32,275 nucleotides of DNA from Salinarchaeum sp. (GCA_007122875.1 SKSS01000022.1:1-32275); one strand, 5' to 3'; shown: positions 8,205 through 16,904, counted from the stretch's first letter. Numbers and translations: made by a program. Notes: generated by a model not told the origin, from the letters alone.

Positions 8205-8801
8205 ATGACCGTCAGGGACGTTACCGACCTGTACGAGGAGTTCGGGGATGAGCGTCTTCCCCCTGGACAGCGCGAGACCTCAGCGTTTCCCGTGCTCTCG
8301 AAGGGTGACACGCCGTCGTGGGATCCGGAGACGTGGGAGTTTCGCGTCTGGGGTGCCGTCGAGGAGGAGCTAACGCTCGATTGGGAGGCGTTCACGGCAC
8401 TTCCCGCCGAGACACAGCAACAGGATTTCCACTGTGTAACCGGCTGGAGCAAGCTCGACTGTGCGTTTCGGGGAGTTCCGTTCCCGGAGATTATGGATCT
8501 AGTGGGCGTCCGTGACGAGGCCGACCACGTCATGTTTCACGCGCTCGACGGATACACGACCGACCTCCCGTTGGCCGACTGCGACCGGCGGGAAGTGCTG
8601 TTCGCCTGGGAGTACGACGACCGGCCCCTCCCGCCGGAACACGGCGGACCGCTTCGGGTCGTCACCCCACACCGGTACGCCTACAAGGGGGCGAAGTGGG
8701 TCGACGGCGTCGAGTTTCTAACCGAGTCAGAGCCGGGCTACTGGGAGAAACGCGGCTACTCAGTGACCGCGAACCCGTGGGAGGAAGAACGGTACGCATG
8801 A
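8205..8801 (+). CDS. Sulfite-oxidase-like molybdopterin-dependent oxidoreductase
   Basis: The 198-residue protein is the oxidoreductase molybdopterin-binding domain of the sulfite oxidase/MsrP (YedY) superfamily. Cys77 in DFHCVTGWSKLD is the expected molybdenum ligand. Further family features are GVPFPEIMDLVGV, HALDGYTTDLPL and the late PHRYAYKGAKWVDGVEFL. There is no twin-arginine signal, heme domain or membrane segment, so a soluble cytoplasmic protein is likely. The substrate cannot be told from sequence. The following 85 bases hold no convincing gene before menF; the two may be separate units. Length is normal for short archaeal members. Confidence 0.92.
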   Translation: MTVRDVTDLYEEFGDERLPPGQRETSAFPVLSKGDTPSWDPETWEFRVWGAVEEELTLDWEAFTALPAETQQQDFHCVTGWSKLDCAFRGVPFPEIMDLVGVRDEADHVMFHALDGYTTDLPLADCDRREVLFAWEYDDRPLPPEHGGPLRVVTPHRYAYKGAKWVDGVEFLTESEPGYWEKRGYSVTANPWEEERYA

Positions 8802-8886
8802 ACGCGGAAAACGACCCGTTCGTCGAGCGTCCGTTTCCTCGCTTGGATAGTCAGGCTAAAGAGGAAACGACCCGCAGGGGGGGTCA

Positions 8887-10221
8887 ATGGAAACGCTGAG
8901 TGAGGGGGCGGTCGTCACCGAGAATGGCCGGCTGGTGAGTCGCACCTGCGAGGTGCCCGATGTCTCCTATCGAGCGTTCCTGTCGGGACGGGGCGCGCCG
9001 CGAATTTACTGGGCGACCCCGGACGGATTCGAGGTCGTCGGCGTCGGGGCCGCTGCGATGGTGACGGCGTCGGGCTCCGATCGATTCGGGTCGCTCCAGC
9101 GAGATGCGGTGACACTCTTCGAGGAAGCAGACAGCGACGGACCCGAGGTGGCTCGTCCCAGAGCGTTCGGTGGACTGTCGTTCGGCGATGCTCACGAGTC
9201 GGCCTCCCCGTGGGACGGCTTTCCGGCTGCGGGGTTCGTCGTTCCCCGGACGACGCTCACCCGAGCGGAGGGAACGACGTGGCTGACGGTTACCGAAGTC
9301 GTCGACGAACCGGACACAGACGACATCGAAACCGAACTGGAGCGATCCCGACAGCGTGTCGTTGACCTGCCGATGCTCCGCCCGACGTCCGATCCGCCCG
9401 GCGTGCTCGCCACGCGGTTGACGGCACCACGGGAGGAGTGGACCGAACAGGTCGCACGGGCCGTCGACCGGATCCGGGACGGAGCCCTTCGAAAGGTCAC
9501 GCTCGCAACGTCGATGGAAGTCGACCTCGAATCCGAACTCACCATTCCGGCCGCGCTGGAGCGATTCCGACGGACGTATCCCAACTGCTACCGGTTTCTC
9601 GTCCAGCCGACCGACGACGCCGCGTTCTTCGGTCCCCCTCCCGAGCGACTCGTCCGACTTCGGGGGAGTCGAATCGAGACCGAAGCGCTCGCCGGCTCGA
9701 TGCCACGGGGTGAGACGCCGACGGAGGACAACGGCTTTGCCGACGCGCTGGTCGAAAGCGAGAAAATCAGACACGAACAGCAGCTGGTCGTCGACGCTAT
9801 TCGGGAGCAACTCGAACCGATCGCGGACGTACGCTGTGGTGACCGAGGGATCAGAAAGCTGGCGAACATCCAGCACCTCCACACGCCGATCCGTGCCAGT
9901 CTCGATACGGATGTCCACGTGCTGGAAGTCGTCGAGGCGCTTCATCCGACGCCCGCCGTCGGCGGGCTTCCGCTGTCGAAGGCGCTGGCGACGATTGAGG
10001 AGATTGAGTCGTTCGATCGGGGATGGTACGCCGCTCCGATCGGCTGGTTCGACGGCGACGGCGACGGCGAGTTCGCGGTCGGAATCCGGTCAGGGGTGGC
10101 GAGCGGAGATCGGGTGACGCTGTTCGCAGGGAACGGAATCGTCGCCGATAGCGATCCCGACGAGGAGTGGGAGGAAGTACAGCCGAAGTTCCGCCCCGTT
10201 CTCGAAGAGCTGGAACGATGA
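8887..10221 (+). CDS. menF: Isochorismate synthase
   Basis: MenF isomerises chorismate to isochorismate, the entry step of menaquinone synthesis. The 444-residue protein carries the chorismate-binding domain in its C-terminal half: LAGSMPRGETPTEDN, the long helix ALVESEKIRHEQQLVVDAI, then IQHLHTPIRASL, HPTPAVGGLPLSKAL and FDRGWYAAPIGWFD, the usual order for isochorismate/anthranilate synthases. The N-terminal part is less conserved, as expected. It is followed directly by menD, the next enzyme. Its stop TGA (10219-10221) overlaps an ATG that begins a chain of tandem repeats leading to the menD start. A salicylate-type isochorismate synthase is possible on fold alone, but menD next to it settles the pathway. 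Confidence 0.95.
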   Translation: METLSEGAVVTENGRLVSRTCEVPDVSYRAFLSGRGAPRIYWATPDGFEVVGVGAAAMVTASGSDRFGSLQRDAVTLFEEADSDGPEVARPRAFGGLSFGDAHESASPWDGFPAAGFVVPRTTLTRAEGTTWLTVTEVVDEPDTDDIETELERSRQRVVDLPMLRPTSDPPGVLATRLTAPREEWTEQVARAVDRIRDGALRKVTLATSMEVDLESELTIPAALERFRRTYPNCYRFLVQPTDDAAFFGPPPERLVRLRGSRIETEALAGSMPRGETPTEDNGFADALVESEKIRHEQQLVVDAIREQLEPIADVRCGDRGIRKLANIQHLHTPIRASLDTDVHVLEVVEALHPTPAVGGLPLSKALATIEEIESFDRGWYAAPIGWFDGDGDGEFAVGIRSGVASGDRVTLFAGNGIVADSDPDEEWEEVQPKFRPVLEELER

Positions 10222-10333
10222 CCGAATGCAGTCGAACCATGAACCGATGACCGTGTACAATCGAACCATGAACCGATGACCGTGTACAATCGAACCATGA
10301 ATCGATGACTGTGTACAATCGAACCATGAACCG
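10218..10333 (+). repeat. Four 29-base tandem repeats between menF and menD
   Basis: Units begin at 10218, 10247, 10276 and 10305, and the next unit position (10334) is the menD start codon. Every unit begins ATGAC and ends with ATGAACCG or ATGAATCG. Units 2-4 differ from each other at only two bases; unit 1 differs at four more near its start. Each unit encodes a 10-codon mini-ORF (MTVYNRTMNR; unit 1 gives MTECSRTMNR) whose TGA overlaps the next unit's ATG as ATGA. The first ATG overlaps the menF stop and the last TGA overlaps the menD start. The mini-ORFs are recorded as part of the repeat because none is shown to make a functional peptide. Confidence 0.95.
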
Positions 10334-12088
10334 ATGACCGATCCGAACCGAAACGCGCTCTGGGGGCGCGCCCTCGCCGAGGAACTCGCAGCGGCTGGCG
10401 TGGACGGTGCGTGCGTCGCTCCCGGCAGCCGATCGACGCCGATGACTGTCGCGCTCGCCGATCACGACGGCATCGACGTCTGCTCGCATCTCGACGAGCG
10501 TTCGGCGGCGTTCTTCGCGCTCGGCCGTGGCCGGCGAACTGGCCGGCCGACAGCGGTCGTCTGCACGTCCGGAACCGCGGCCGCCAACTTCCACCCGGCG
10601 GTGATCGAGGCCGACCAAGCGCGGGTTCCGTTGCTCGTGCTGACAGCCGACCGTCCCCCAGAACTCCGTGACAGCGGTGCGAACCAGACCGTCGATCAGG
10701 AGAAGCTCTACGGGGACGCCGTCAGGTGGTACCGTGACCTTCCCGAACCGGAGGCCGATCCCCGGAAACTCCGACGGCTCCGCACCGACGTGGCCCGCGC
10801 AGTCGCGACCACGACCGGAAGTTTACCGGGACCCGTCCACCTCAACGTCCCGTTCCGGAAGCCGCTGGAACCTGTCGACGTGCCCGGTGACGTTCCGGAC
10901 GACCTTGACCCGCTCGCATCGAAGGGTCGGCCGGGCCCGTTCGTCGAAACGACACCCGGACAGCCGGTTCCCGACTCGGCTGCGATAGCGACGCTCGCGG
11001 ACGCGCTCGTTGCTGCGACCCGACCGCTGATCGTCGCCGGGCCAGCGGACGGCCCGACACCGTCTCGGGACGCGCTCGCGGACCTCGTCGCGGTGACGGA
11101 TGCGCCCCTCCTCGCGGATCCGCTCTCGGGCCACCGGTTCGGCCACCGCGTCACGGAGGTTCCGGTCTGTGGGGGCTACGACGCCTACATCTCCGGCCTC
11201 CCCGATCCCGATTTCGTCCTTCGGTTCGGGGCCTCTCCCACCTCCAAGCCACTACGACACGCCCTCCGTGATGCTGACTGCAGGCAGGTCGTGGTCGATC
11301 CGGCCGGCGGCTGGCGCGAGGCCGAGTTCACGGCCACCGACCTCGTCGTCGCCGACTCGACCCGACTGACCCAGAACCTAACAGCAAGGATCGAGGACAC
11401 GGGAGCGTCCCCCGAGAACGGCTGGAGAGACCGATGGGCGGCGGCCGAACGCCGATACTGGGACATCGTCGACGCCGATCGATCGGCCGCGATGGAGGGA
11501 TCGGTCCTCGCCGACGTGGCCGCGCTGTCGCCCGATCCGTCCACCCTGTTCGTCTCGAACTCCATGCCCGTTCGGGATCTCGATCGCTTCGGCCGTCCCC
11601 GAGACGCCGACGTGACGGTGCTGGGGAACCGGGGTGCCAGCGGCATCGATGGGATCATCTCGACGGCGCTCGGAGCCGGCAGCGCCACCGACGACCCGCT
11701 CGTGCTCGTCACGGGGGATCTCGCGTTCTACCACGATATGAACGGACTGCTCGCGTTGGAACGCTGTGGGATCGACGCGACGATCGTGGTGGTGAACAAC
11801 GACGGCGGTGGGATCTTCCACATGCTGCCGATCGAGGGGTACGATCCCCCGTTCACCGAGCAGTTCAAGACGCCACACGGTCTCGATTTTGCCCCAACGA
11901 CCGACCTCTACGATCTCGACTTCGAACGGGTCGAAGCGGGCGAGCCGTTTCGGAAGGCGTTCCGAGGGGCCGTCGAGAACGGCGGGACACAGGTGATCGA
12001 GGTGCCGTTCGATTCCCGCGAGAGCCACCGACTGCGGGAGGCGATCACGGACCGGGCGCGGGACGCGATTCGGTCCGACGCTCCCTAA
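10334..12088 (+). CDS. menD: 2-succinyl-5-enolpyruvyl-6-hydroxy-3-cyclohexene-1-carboxylate synthase
   Basis: MenD is a thiamine-diphosphate enzyme that adds a succinyl-semialdehyde unit from 2-oxoglutarate to isochorismate, the step after MenF. The 584-residue protein has the conserved Glu55 in SHLDERSAAFFALG (the thiamine-activating residue of the family) and the cofactor-binding segment from GDLAFYHD (Asp462) to VVNNDGGGIF (Asn489). The segments APGSRSTPMT and CTSGTAAANFHPAVIEA are also typical. The ATG at 10334 overlaps the stop of the last upstream mini-ORF, so translation is probably coupled to menF through the repeat chain. No menB or menE follows; the next gene is convergent, so later pathway steps lie elsewhere. 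Confidence 0.96.
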   Translation: MTDPNRNALWGRALAEELAAAGVDGACVAPGSRSTPMTVALADHDGIDVCSHLDERSAAFFALGRGRRTGRPTAVVCTSGTAAANFHPAVIEADQARVPLLVLTADRPPELRDSGANQTVDQEKLYGDAVRWYRDLPEPEADPRKLRRLRTDVARAVATTTGSLPGPVHLNVPFRKPLEPVDVPGDVPDDLDPLASKGRPGPFVETTPGQPVPDSAAIATLADALVAATRPLIVAGPADGPTPSRDALADLVAVTDAPLLADPLSGHRFGHRVTEVPVCGGYDAYISGLPDPDFVLRFGASPTSKPLRHALRDADCRQVVVDPAGGWREAEFTATDLVVADSTRLTQNLTARIEDTGASPENGWRDRWAAAERRYWDIVDADRSAAMEGSVLADVAALSPDPSTLFVSNSMPVRDLDRFGRPRDADVTVLGNRGASGIDGIISTALGAGSATDDPLVLVTGDLAFYHDMNGLLALERCGIDATIVVVNNDGGGIFHMLPIEGYDPPFTEQFKTPHGLDFAPTTDLYDLDFERVEAGEPFRKAFRGAVENGGTQVIEVPFDSRESHRLREAITDRARDAIRSDAP

Positions 12089-12269
12089 CCCGTCACTGCC
12101 ACAGACGGTCATGCTTTTGCCGTTCGTCTCACCCCGAGAACGGTGAGGTGAGCGAAAACGTTGCCCGTGGCGCTGATCTCATCCTGGTGGGACAGGTCGT
12201 CGTCAAACAGGCTCAAAGGCGGTGTTCCACTCCGGGGCACTGCGTTTGGCCCGGCGTCCCGTCGCGGAG

Positions 12270-13157
12270 CTACGGAAGTTCGACGTCGACACCGCTTCGC
12301 TCGCTCGCGGCTGTAACCGTGTTGTAGAGCAACATCGCGCGAGTCATCGGCCCGACCCCGCCAGGGACCGGGGTGATCGCCCCCGCGACATCGCGAGCGT
12401 CGTCGAACGCGACGTCGCCGACGAGGATCGAGTCGCCGTCGCGTTCGACGCGGTTGACCCCGACGTCGATCACCGTCGCCCCCTCGGCGAGCATCGAGCC
12501 GTCGATTAGCTCCGGAACGCCGCAGGCGGCGACGACGATCTCGGCCCGTCGAACCTTCTCGGCGAGGTTCTCGGTCCTGGAGTGACAGACAGTGACCGTA
12601 GCGTTGCCGAGCGGTCCCTTCTGAATGAGGAGGTTCGCCAGCGGTTTGCCGACGATGTTCGAGCGACCGACGATCGTCACGTCCGCCCCCTCGGTCTCGA
12701 CGTCGGCCGCGTCGAGCAATCGAAGGACGCCGTGTGGCGTACACGGGAGAAACCGTGGGGTGCCCGTCACCAGCCGACCGACGTTCTCCGGATGGAACCC
12801 GTCGACGTCCTTCTCGGGATCGATCCGTTCGAGAACGGGCTGTTCGGAGACGTGATCGGGAAGCGGAAGCTGTACGAGAATCCCGTGGACGGCAGGATCG
12901 TCGTTGAGCTCGTCGATCGCGTCGTGAAGGTCGGTTTCGGGTGCTGTCGGGTCGATCTCGACGTCGATCGCCTCGATACCGACCTCCTCGCAGTCGCGTT
13001 GTTTCATCGAGACGTACGTCTCGCTTGCGGGATCGTCGCTCATCAGGACGGTCGCAAATCCGGGGACGACTCCTTCCTCGCGAAGCGTCTCTACGGAGCG
13101 CCGTACGTCCGCTCGGATCTCCGCTGCAACCGCTTCCCCGTCGATGATCTCGGCCAT
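12270..13157 (-). CDS. folD: Bifunctional methylenetetrahydrofolate dehydrogenase/cyclohydrolase
   Basis: FolD oxidises methylene-tetrahydrofolate and hydrolyses the methenyl form to formyl-tetrahydrofolate, using NAD(P). The 295-residue protein has the family Tyr48-x-x-x-Lys52 pair in ETYVSMKQRDCEE, the VQLPLPDH segment, VDGFHPENVGRL, the dinucleotide-binding GRSNIVGKPLANLL and the closing PVPGGVGPMTRAML. A longer frame starts at 13187, but Met at 13157 gives the standard MAEIIDGEAVA beginning. A weak TATA-like AGATTGATTA lies about 28 bases upstream, so it may have its own leaderless message besides read-through from glyA, 74 bases upstream on the same strand. glyA makes its substrate. Confidence 0.96.
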   Translation of the reverse strand: MAEIIDGEAVAAEIRADVRRSVETLREEGVVPGFATVLMSDDPASETYVSMKQRDCEEVGIEAIDVEIDPTAPETDLHDAIDELNDDPAVHGILVQLPLPDHVSEQPVLERIDPEKDVDGFHPENVGRLVTGTPRFLPCTPHGVLRLLDAADVETEGADVTIVGRSNIVGKPLANLLIQKGPLGNATVTVCHSRTENLAEKVRRAEIVVAACGVPELIDGSMLAEGATVIDVGVNRVERDGDSILVGDVAFDDARDVAGAITPVPGGVGPMTRAMLLYNTVTAASERSGVDVELP

Positions 13158-13231
13158 GCTGGAGATGGAGAGAGCGTCCCTAATCAATCTGCGGGACTGC
13201 AGCCAGAGTACACGGTCCCCAGATCACGCGC

Positions 13232-14491
13232 TCACTCGTACAGCGGATGGTCGGTACACAGCGCGTCGACCTCGTCACCCACCGCGCTCACGACTTCGGG
13301 ATCGGCTTCGCCGTCCTCGAATGCGTCGAGGACACGGACGATGAGGTCCGCGACGGTCTCCATCTCGGACTCCTCGAAGCCGCGTGCCGTGAGGCCCGGC
13401 GTGCCCGCGCGGATGCCGCTCGGATCGAACGGCGATCGGGTTTCGTCGGGGACGGTGTTGCCGTTGAGGACGATCCCGGCTTCGTGGAGGGCGTCCTCGG
13501 CATCGCCACCGCTGACGTCGGGATGGGACTCACGAAGGTCGACTAACACGAGATGGGTATCGGTCCCCCCGGAGACGAGCGAGAGCCCGTGCTCTGTGAG
13601 TCGGTCACCGAGCGCCCGCGCGTTGGCGACGACCTGCGCTGCGTACCCCTCGAACGCGGGGTCGAGTGCCTCACCGAATCCGACGGCCTTCCCGGCGACG
13701 TTGTGCATTAGTGGCCCGCCCTGCCCGCCCGGAAACACCGATCGGTCGATGTCGTCGGCGAACTCCTCGTCGCACATCACGATCCCGCCCCGACCGGCGC
13801 GGATCGTCTTGTGCGTCGAACCAGTGACGAAGTCGGCAACGCCAACTGGCGAGGGGTGGACCCCGGCAGCAACGAGCCCCGTGATGTGGGCGATGTCCGC
13901 GAGGTGGTACGCGCCGACAGCGTCGGCGGTCTCTTGGATGCGTTCCCACTCGACCGTCCGGGGGTACGCGGAGTAGCCGGAGACGATCACGTCCGGCTCG
14001 AACTCGCGGGCCCGCTCGTCGAGGGCCTCGTAGTCGATGTAGCCGGTTTCGGGATCGACCTGATAGCCGGCGACCTCGTAAAGCTGTCCGGTGAAGTTGG
14101 CGGTGTGGCCGTGGCTCAGGTGCCCCCCGTGATCGAGGTCGAGCGAGAGAATCTTGTCGCCCGGTTCGAGAATCGTGAAGTAGACGGCCTGATTGGCCTG
14201 CGTCCCGGAGTGAGGCTGGACGTTGACGTGATCGGCACCCCAGAGCGCTTTCGCGCGCTCGATTGCCAGGGTCTCAATCTCGTCGGCGTACTCACAGCCG
14301 GCGTAGTAGCGCGCGCCGGGATAGCCCTCGGCGTACTTGTTGGTCAGAACGCTGCTTTGTGCCTCCAGTACGGCCTCGCTGACGTGGTTCTCGCTGGCGA
14401 TCATCGAGAGCGTCGACCGCTGGCGGCTCAGTTCGCCCGCCAGTGCGTCCGCTGCATCTGGATCGATCGACCGGACCCGATCGTAGTTCAT
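13232..14491 (-). CDS. glyA: Serine hydroxymethyltransferase
   Basis: GlyA converts serine and tetrahydrofolate to glycine and methylene-tetrahydrofolate with pyridoxal phosphate. The 419-residue protein contains the cofactor lysine Lys228 in GSTHKTIRAGRGG, the aspartate that contacts the ring nitrogen (Asp199 in HLADIAHITGL), and the family segments LTNKYAEGYPGARYYAGCEY, NVQPHSGTQANQAVY and LDHGGHLSHG. The length is normal. folD follows on the same strand, giving a compact one-carbon module. A TATA-like box 26 bases before the ATG suggests leaderless transcription. It is divergent from the CHAT protein gene across about 100 bases. Confidence 0.97.
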   Translation of the reverse strand: MNYDRVRSIDPDAADALAGELSRQRSTLSMIASENHVSEAVLEAQSSVLTNKYAEGYPGARYYAGCEYADEIETLAIERAKALWGADHVNVQPHSGTQANQAVYFTILEPGDKILSLDLDHGGHLSHGHTANFTGQLYEVAGYQVDPETGYIDYEALDERAREFEPDVIVSGYSAYPRTVEWERIQETADAVGAYHLADIAHITGLVAAGVHPSPVGVADFVTGSTHKTIRAGRGGIVMCDEEFADDIDRSVFPGGQGGPLMHNVAGKAVGFGEALDPAFEGYAAQVVANARALGDRLTEHGLSLVSGGTDTHLVLVDLRESHPDVSGGDAEDALHEAGIVLNGNTVPDETRSPFDPSGIRAGTPGLTARGFEESEMETVADLIVRVLDAFEDGEADPEVVSAVGDEVDALCTDHPLYE

Positions 14492-14511
14492 GGGTGATCC
14501 CCGGTGGCTGG

Positions 14512-14521
14512 GCCGATAAAG
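14512..14521 (-). promoter_or_regulatory. TATA box of glyA
   Basis: CTTTATCGGC on the minus strand is centred about 26 bases before the glyA ATG. The position suits a leaderless haloarchaeal promoter. It is about 45 bases away from the divergent promoter of the CHAT gene. Confidence 0.5.
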
Positions 14522-14556
14522 CCTGCTGATCGCGGCGGTCGTATCTGTATGCCGAC

Positions 14557-14568
14557 AAAGATATAAGC
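14557..14568 (+). promoter_or_regulatory. TATA box of the CHAT protein gene
   Basis: AAAGATATAAGC is centred about 32 bases before the ATG at 14595. It is the most AT-rich point of the intergenic region and predicts a transcript starting just upstream of the start codon. Confidence 0.6.
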
Positions 14569-14594
14569 ACCCCGAGCACCGACGTTGCTACCGG

Positions 14595-16694
14595 ATGATC
14601 GACTGGGAATCGACTGGATCGGGGCTTCGCGTCCTCAGTCGAGGCGGAAACGAAGTCGAGATCTCCGCCAGTGATTGGTCGTCAGGCACGGACGCCCTCG
14701 ACATCTCTCGCCCTGTCGATATGACCGTTTCGGGAACTGCCACCTCACTCGAGTTCGGGCCGGCGATCGTTCGCGTGATGGATTTGACCGACGAAACGAC
14801 CTACGAACTCGGAAACACGATCGGCCCACTGACACTCCCATCGAGCCGATATCTGGTGCTTCTCTCCCTGCCGATACAAACGTACGTTCGATTCGACGGA
14901 GCCGCTACGATTCGGAAGTCGGCCGACTACCAGACGGTCGAACTCTCGTTTCCGGAGCGGACATCGAGCACGCTCGGATTTCGGGATCTCAGCGACCTTC
15001 CCACCGAGACGATCGCGATCGAACCCACCCCCGAGGGAGTCGCCACCGCGCTGTCGACGCTTCACGCCAGCGTCCAGATGACGACGCCGGACCGGTCGTA
15101 TCCCACGCTTCGGAACCACCCGCCACGGCTTCGGATCGACGAGCAGACGGACGTTCCCGACGCGGTACGACGGGAGGTCGCTGAGACAGGAATCACGCTC
15201 GCGACACGGCCACAACTGGACGATCTGTTCGTTCTCGCCCCACTCGCGTACTATCTACAGGCCAACGTGGAGGTAGAAGAGCGTGATCGGTCGGTACTTC
15301 GTGCTCCGGCTGTCGGTCTCGAACGGGAGTTCCCGTCCGGACTCGAACTCCAGTCGGACGCCGCCTCGACCCTCCGGAAGGTGTTCTTTCTCGATTGTCT
15401 CGTCCGGAACGAGGGGATACATCCGACGTCGCTGGCAGAAGCCGACGTCGTAGATGACCTCCCGTTCGATCCGGCGACAGTCTACGACTCCTCGCCCGCG
15501 GCGCGCCTCGATACTTACCTCTCGGTCCCGGACGAGCTGGTCGAACACCGGCTGCCGGACTGGCACCTCTCGATGTACGTCGAGCCGACGCTCGGACGTG
15601 CGAAGTGTCTTCCGTACCTTCTCGATCGGTTGAGCCTGGTGTACCTGCCGAGTTCGTCCGAGCTGACCGGTCGAGCGCTCATCGAGCGCTCGCTCAACGA
15701 CTTCTACCGCTCACATGGGCGATGGGGTGGGCAGGATCCGCTCGGTGGGTCGGTGCCATCGATCGAGCGAATCGATCCTGACCTGAGGGCGGGACGGATG
15801 CACGGCTGGCTCGCGGACGGAACGCCGATCGACGTGTTCAAAGCGAGCTACGAGTCGTTCGAGAACCGCCTCGAGCATCTCGCCCAGGGGCGTGACTCCG
15901 TGTGTGTTTGTGTCGTTCTCAACGACGAAGACATGGACGGCGAGCTCGACGAGGCCGAGCGTCTCTATCGCGAACGGGCGCAGACGCTCCCGATCGACCT
16001 AACAATCGAGCGACTTCTCACCCGCGACCGGCTGGCGCGGGTGTTCGAGGAACCAAACGACTTCGTCCACTACATCGGTCACTGCGAACACGGGGGATTG
16101 CGATGTCCCGACGGCACGCTCTCGATCGAGACGCTCGATTCGTGCAACACCCAGACGTTCTTCCTGAACGCCTGTGGATCGTACTACGAAGGACGTGAAC
16201 TCGTTCGGAAAGGGAGCGTCGCCGGCGCGGTGACGTTCTCGAAGGTACTCAACGAACACGCGGTGACGGTCGGCACGACGTTCGTCCGACTGCTGTTTCA
16301 CGGATTCAGCTTCCAGCGGGCGCTGGGATTGGCTCGTCGTCGAATCATGATGGGCAAAGACTACGCCGTCGTCGGGGACGGCACGCACTCGCTCACGCAG
16401 TCGAGCTCTTCACCCGTCAAGACAACGCTCGAATCTATCCAGAGGGGACGGTACCGACTGACCGTCGACACGTTTTCGCCGACCAAGATCGGCAGCTACT
16501 ATCAGGTGCACACCCCGGACAACGGGAAGTCATATCTGTCGGGCACTGTGGCGGTCACTGAACTGACGGCAGACGAGCTCCGGGACATGCTCGCGATCAC
16601 CGAAGGGCCGATAATCTACGAGGGGGCGTTTCGCTGGCCCGAAGAGCTGCTCGAAACGGAACTCACGCCTGCCACGTCATGTGCCCACGACTAA
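14595..16694 (+). CDS. CHAT-domain (caspase-like) protein, haloarchaeal
   Basis: The 699-residue protein has a C-terminal CHAT-type peptidase domain of the caspase/separase clan. His496 lies in FVHYIGHCEHGG and Cys527 in TFFLNACGSYYEG, in the order and sequence setting of the catalytic His-Cys pair, about 30 residues apart. A segment before it, MHGWLADGTPIDVF (from about residue 402) and the strand SVCVCVVLNDE, fits the start of the fold. The first 400 residues are not recognised: a beta-rich region to about 160, then a mixed region including DWHLSMYVEPTLGRAKCLPY. No signal peptide or membrane segment is visible, so it is probably cytoplasmic. Protease activity and substrate are inference. 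It is a single gene with its own promoter; a regulator gene follows 210 bases later. Confidence 0.8.
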   Translation: MIDWESTGSGLRVLSRGGNEVEISASDWSSGTDALDISRPVDMTVSGTATSLEFGPAIVRVMDLTDETTYELGNTIGPLTLPSSRYLVLLSLPIQTYVRFDGAATIRKSADYQTVELSFPERTSSTLGFRDLSDLPTETIAIEPTPEGVATALSTLHASVQMTTPDRSYPTLRNHPPRLRIDEQTDVPDAVRREVAETGITLATRPQLDDLFVLAPLAYYLQANVEVEERDRSVLRAPAVGLEREFPSGLELQSDAASTLRKVFFLDCLVRNEGIHPTSLAEADVVDDLPFDPATVYDSSPAARLDTYLSVPDELVEHRLPDWHLSMYVEPTLGRAKCLPYLLDRLSLVYLPSSSELTGRALIERSLNDFYRSHGRWGGQDPLGGSVPSIERIDPDLRAGRMHGWLADGTPIDVFKASYESFENRLEHLAQGRDSVCVCVVLNDEDMDGELDEAERLYRERAQTLPIDLTIERLLTRDRLARVFEEPNDFVHYIGHCEHGGLRCPDGTLSIETLDSCNTQTFFLNACGSYYEGRELVRKGSVAGAVTFSKVLNEHAVTVGTTFVRLLFHGFSFQRALGLARRRIMMGKDYAVVGDGTHSLTQSSSSPVKTTLESIQRGRYRLTVDTFSPTKIGSYYQVHTPDNGKSYLSGTVAVTELTADELRDMLAITEGPIIYEGAFRWPEELLETELTPATSCAHD

Positions 16695-16830
16695 CGTCAC
16701 GAGGTTCCGCCTTGACGGCCTGTGATCGTTTCGCGCGGCGTTCGGTTCCGAACCGCAAGTCATCTTAACATTTTCACAGATAACTGTCCATATAACATGG
16801 AAACCCTGTTCCACCATGCCGATCCACAAG

Positions 16831-16894
16831 AGTTATATACTCGGAAGAGTCTCGCCGGGGCCGTTAAAATTAAATACATACATAGCGTTTATAG
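16831..16894 (+). promoter_or_regulatory. AT-rich promoter region of the TbsP-like gene
   Basis: Three TATA-like stretches occur: GTTATATAC (16832-16840), TTAAAATTAAATAC (16864-16877) and GTTTATAGC (16887-16895). They lie about 69, 36 and 15 bases before the ATG at 16905. The middle one has the best spacing, giving a short leader of about 8 bases. The others may be a second start or a binding site. Confidence 0.5.
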
Positions 16895-16904
16895 CGACAG
16901 AGAG

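Noticed and set aside
8798-8899. 33-codon frame starting in an ATGA overlap with the sulfite-oxidase-like gene stop
   Set aside because: It runs into the menF start, has no family-like pattern and a very basic end. The overlap alone is not enough.
10218-10333. CRISPR interpretation of the 29-base repeats
   Set aside because: Units are contiguous with no spacers, and there are no cas genes. The same holds for the array at 27939-28025.
12089-12269. Possible missing menB or small gene between menD and folD
   Set aside because: Only 181 bases, with a CTCACC...GGTGAG hairpin at 12128-12147; no coding pattern seen.
12582-13976. Plus-strand open frame across folD and glyA
   Set aside because: Shadow crossing two well-identified genes on the other strand.
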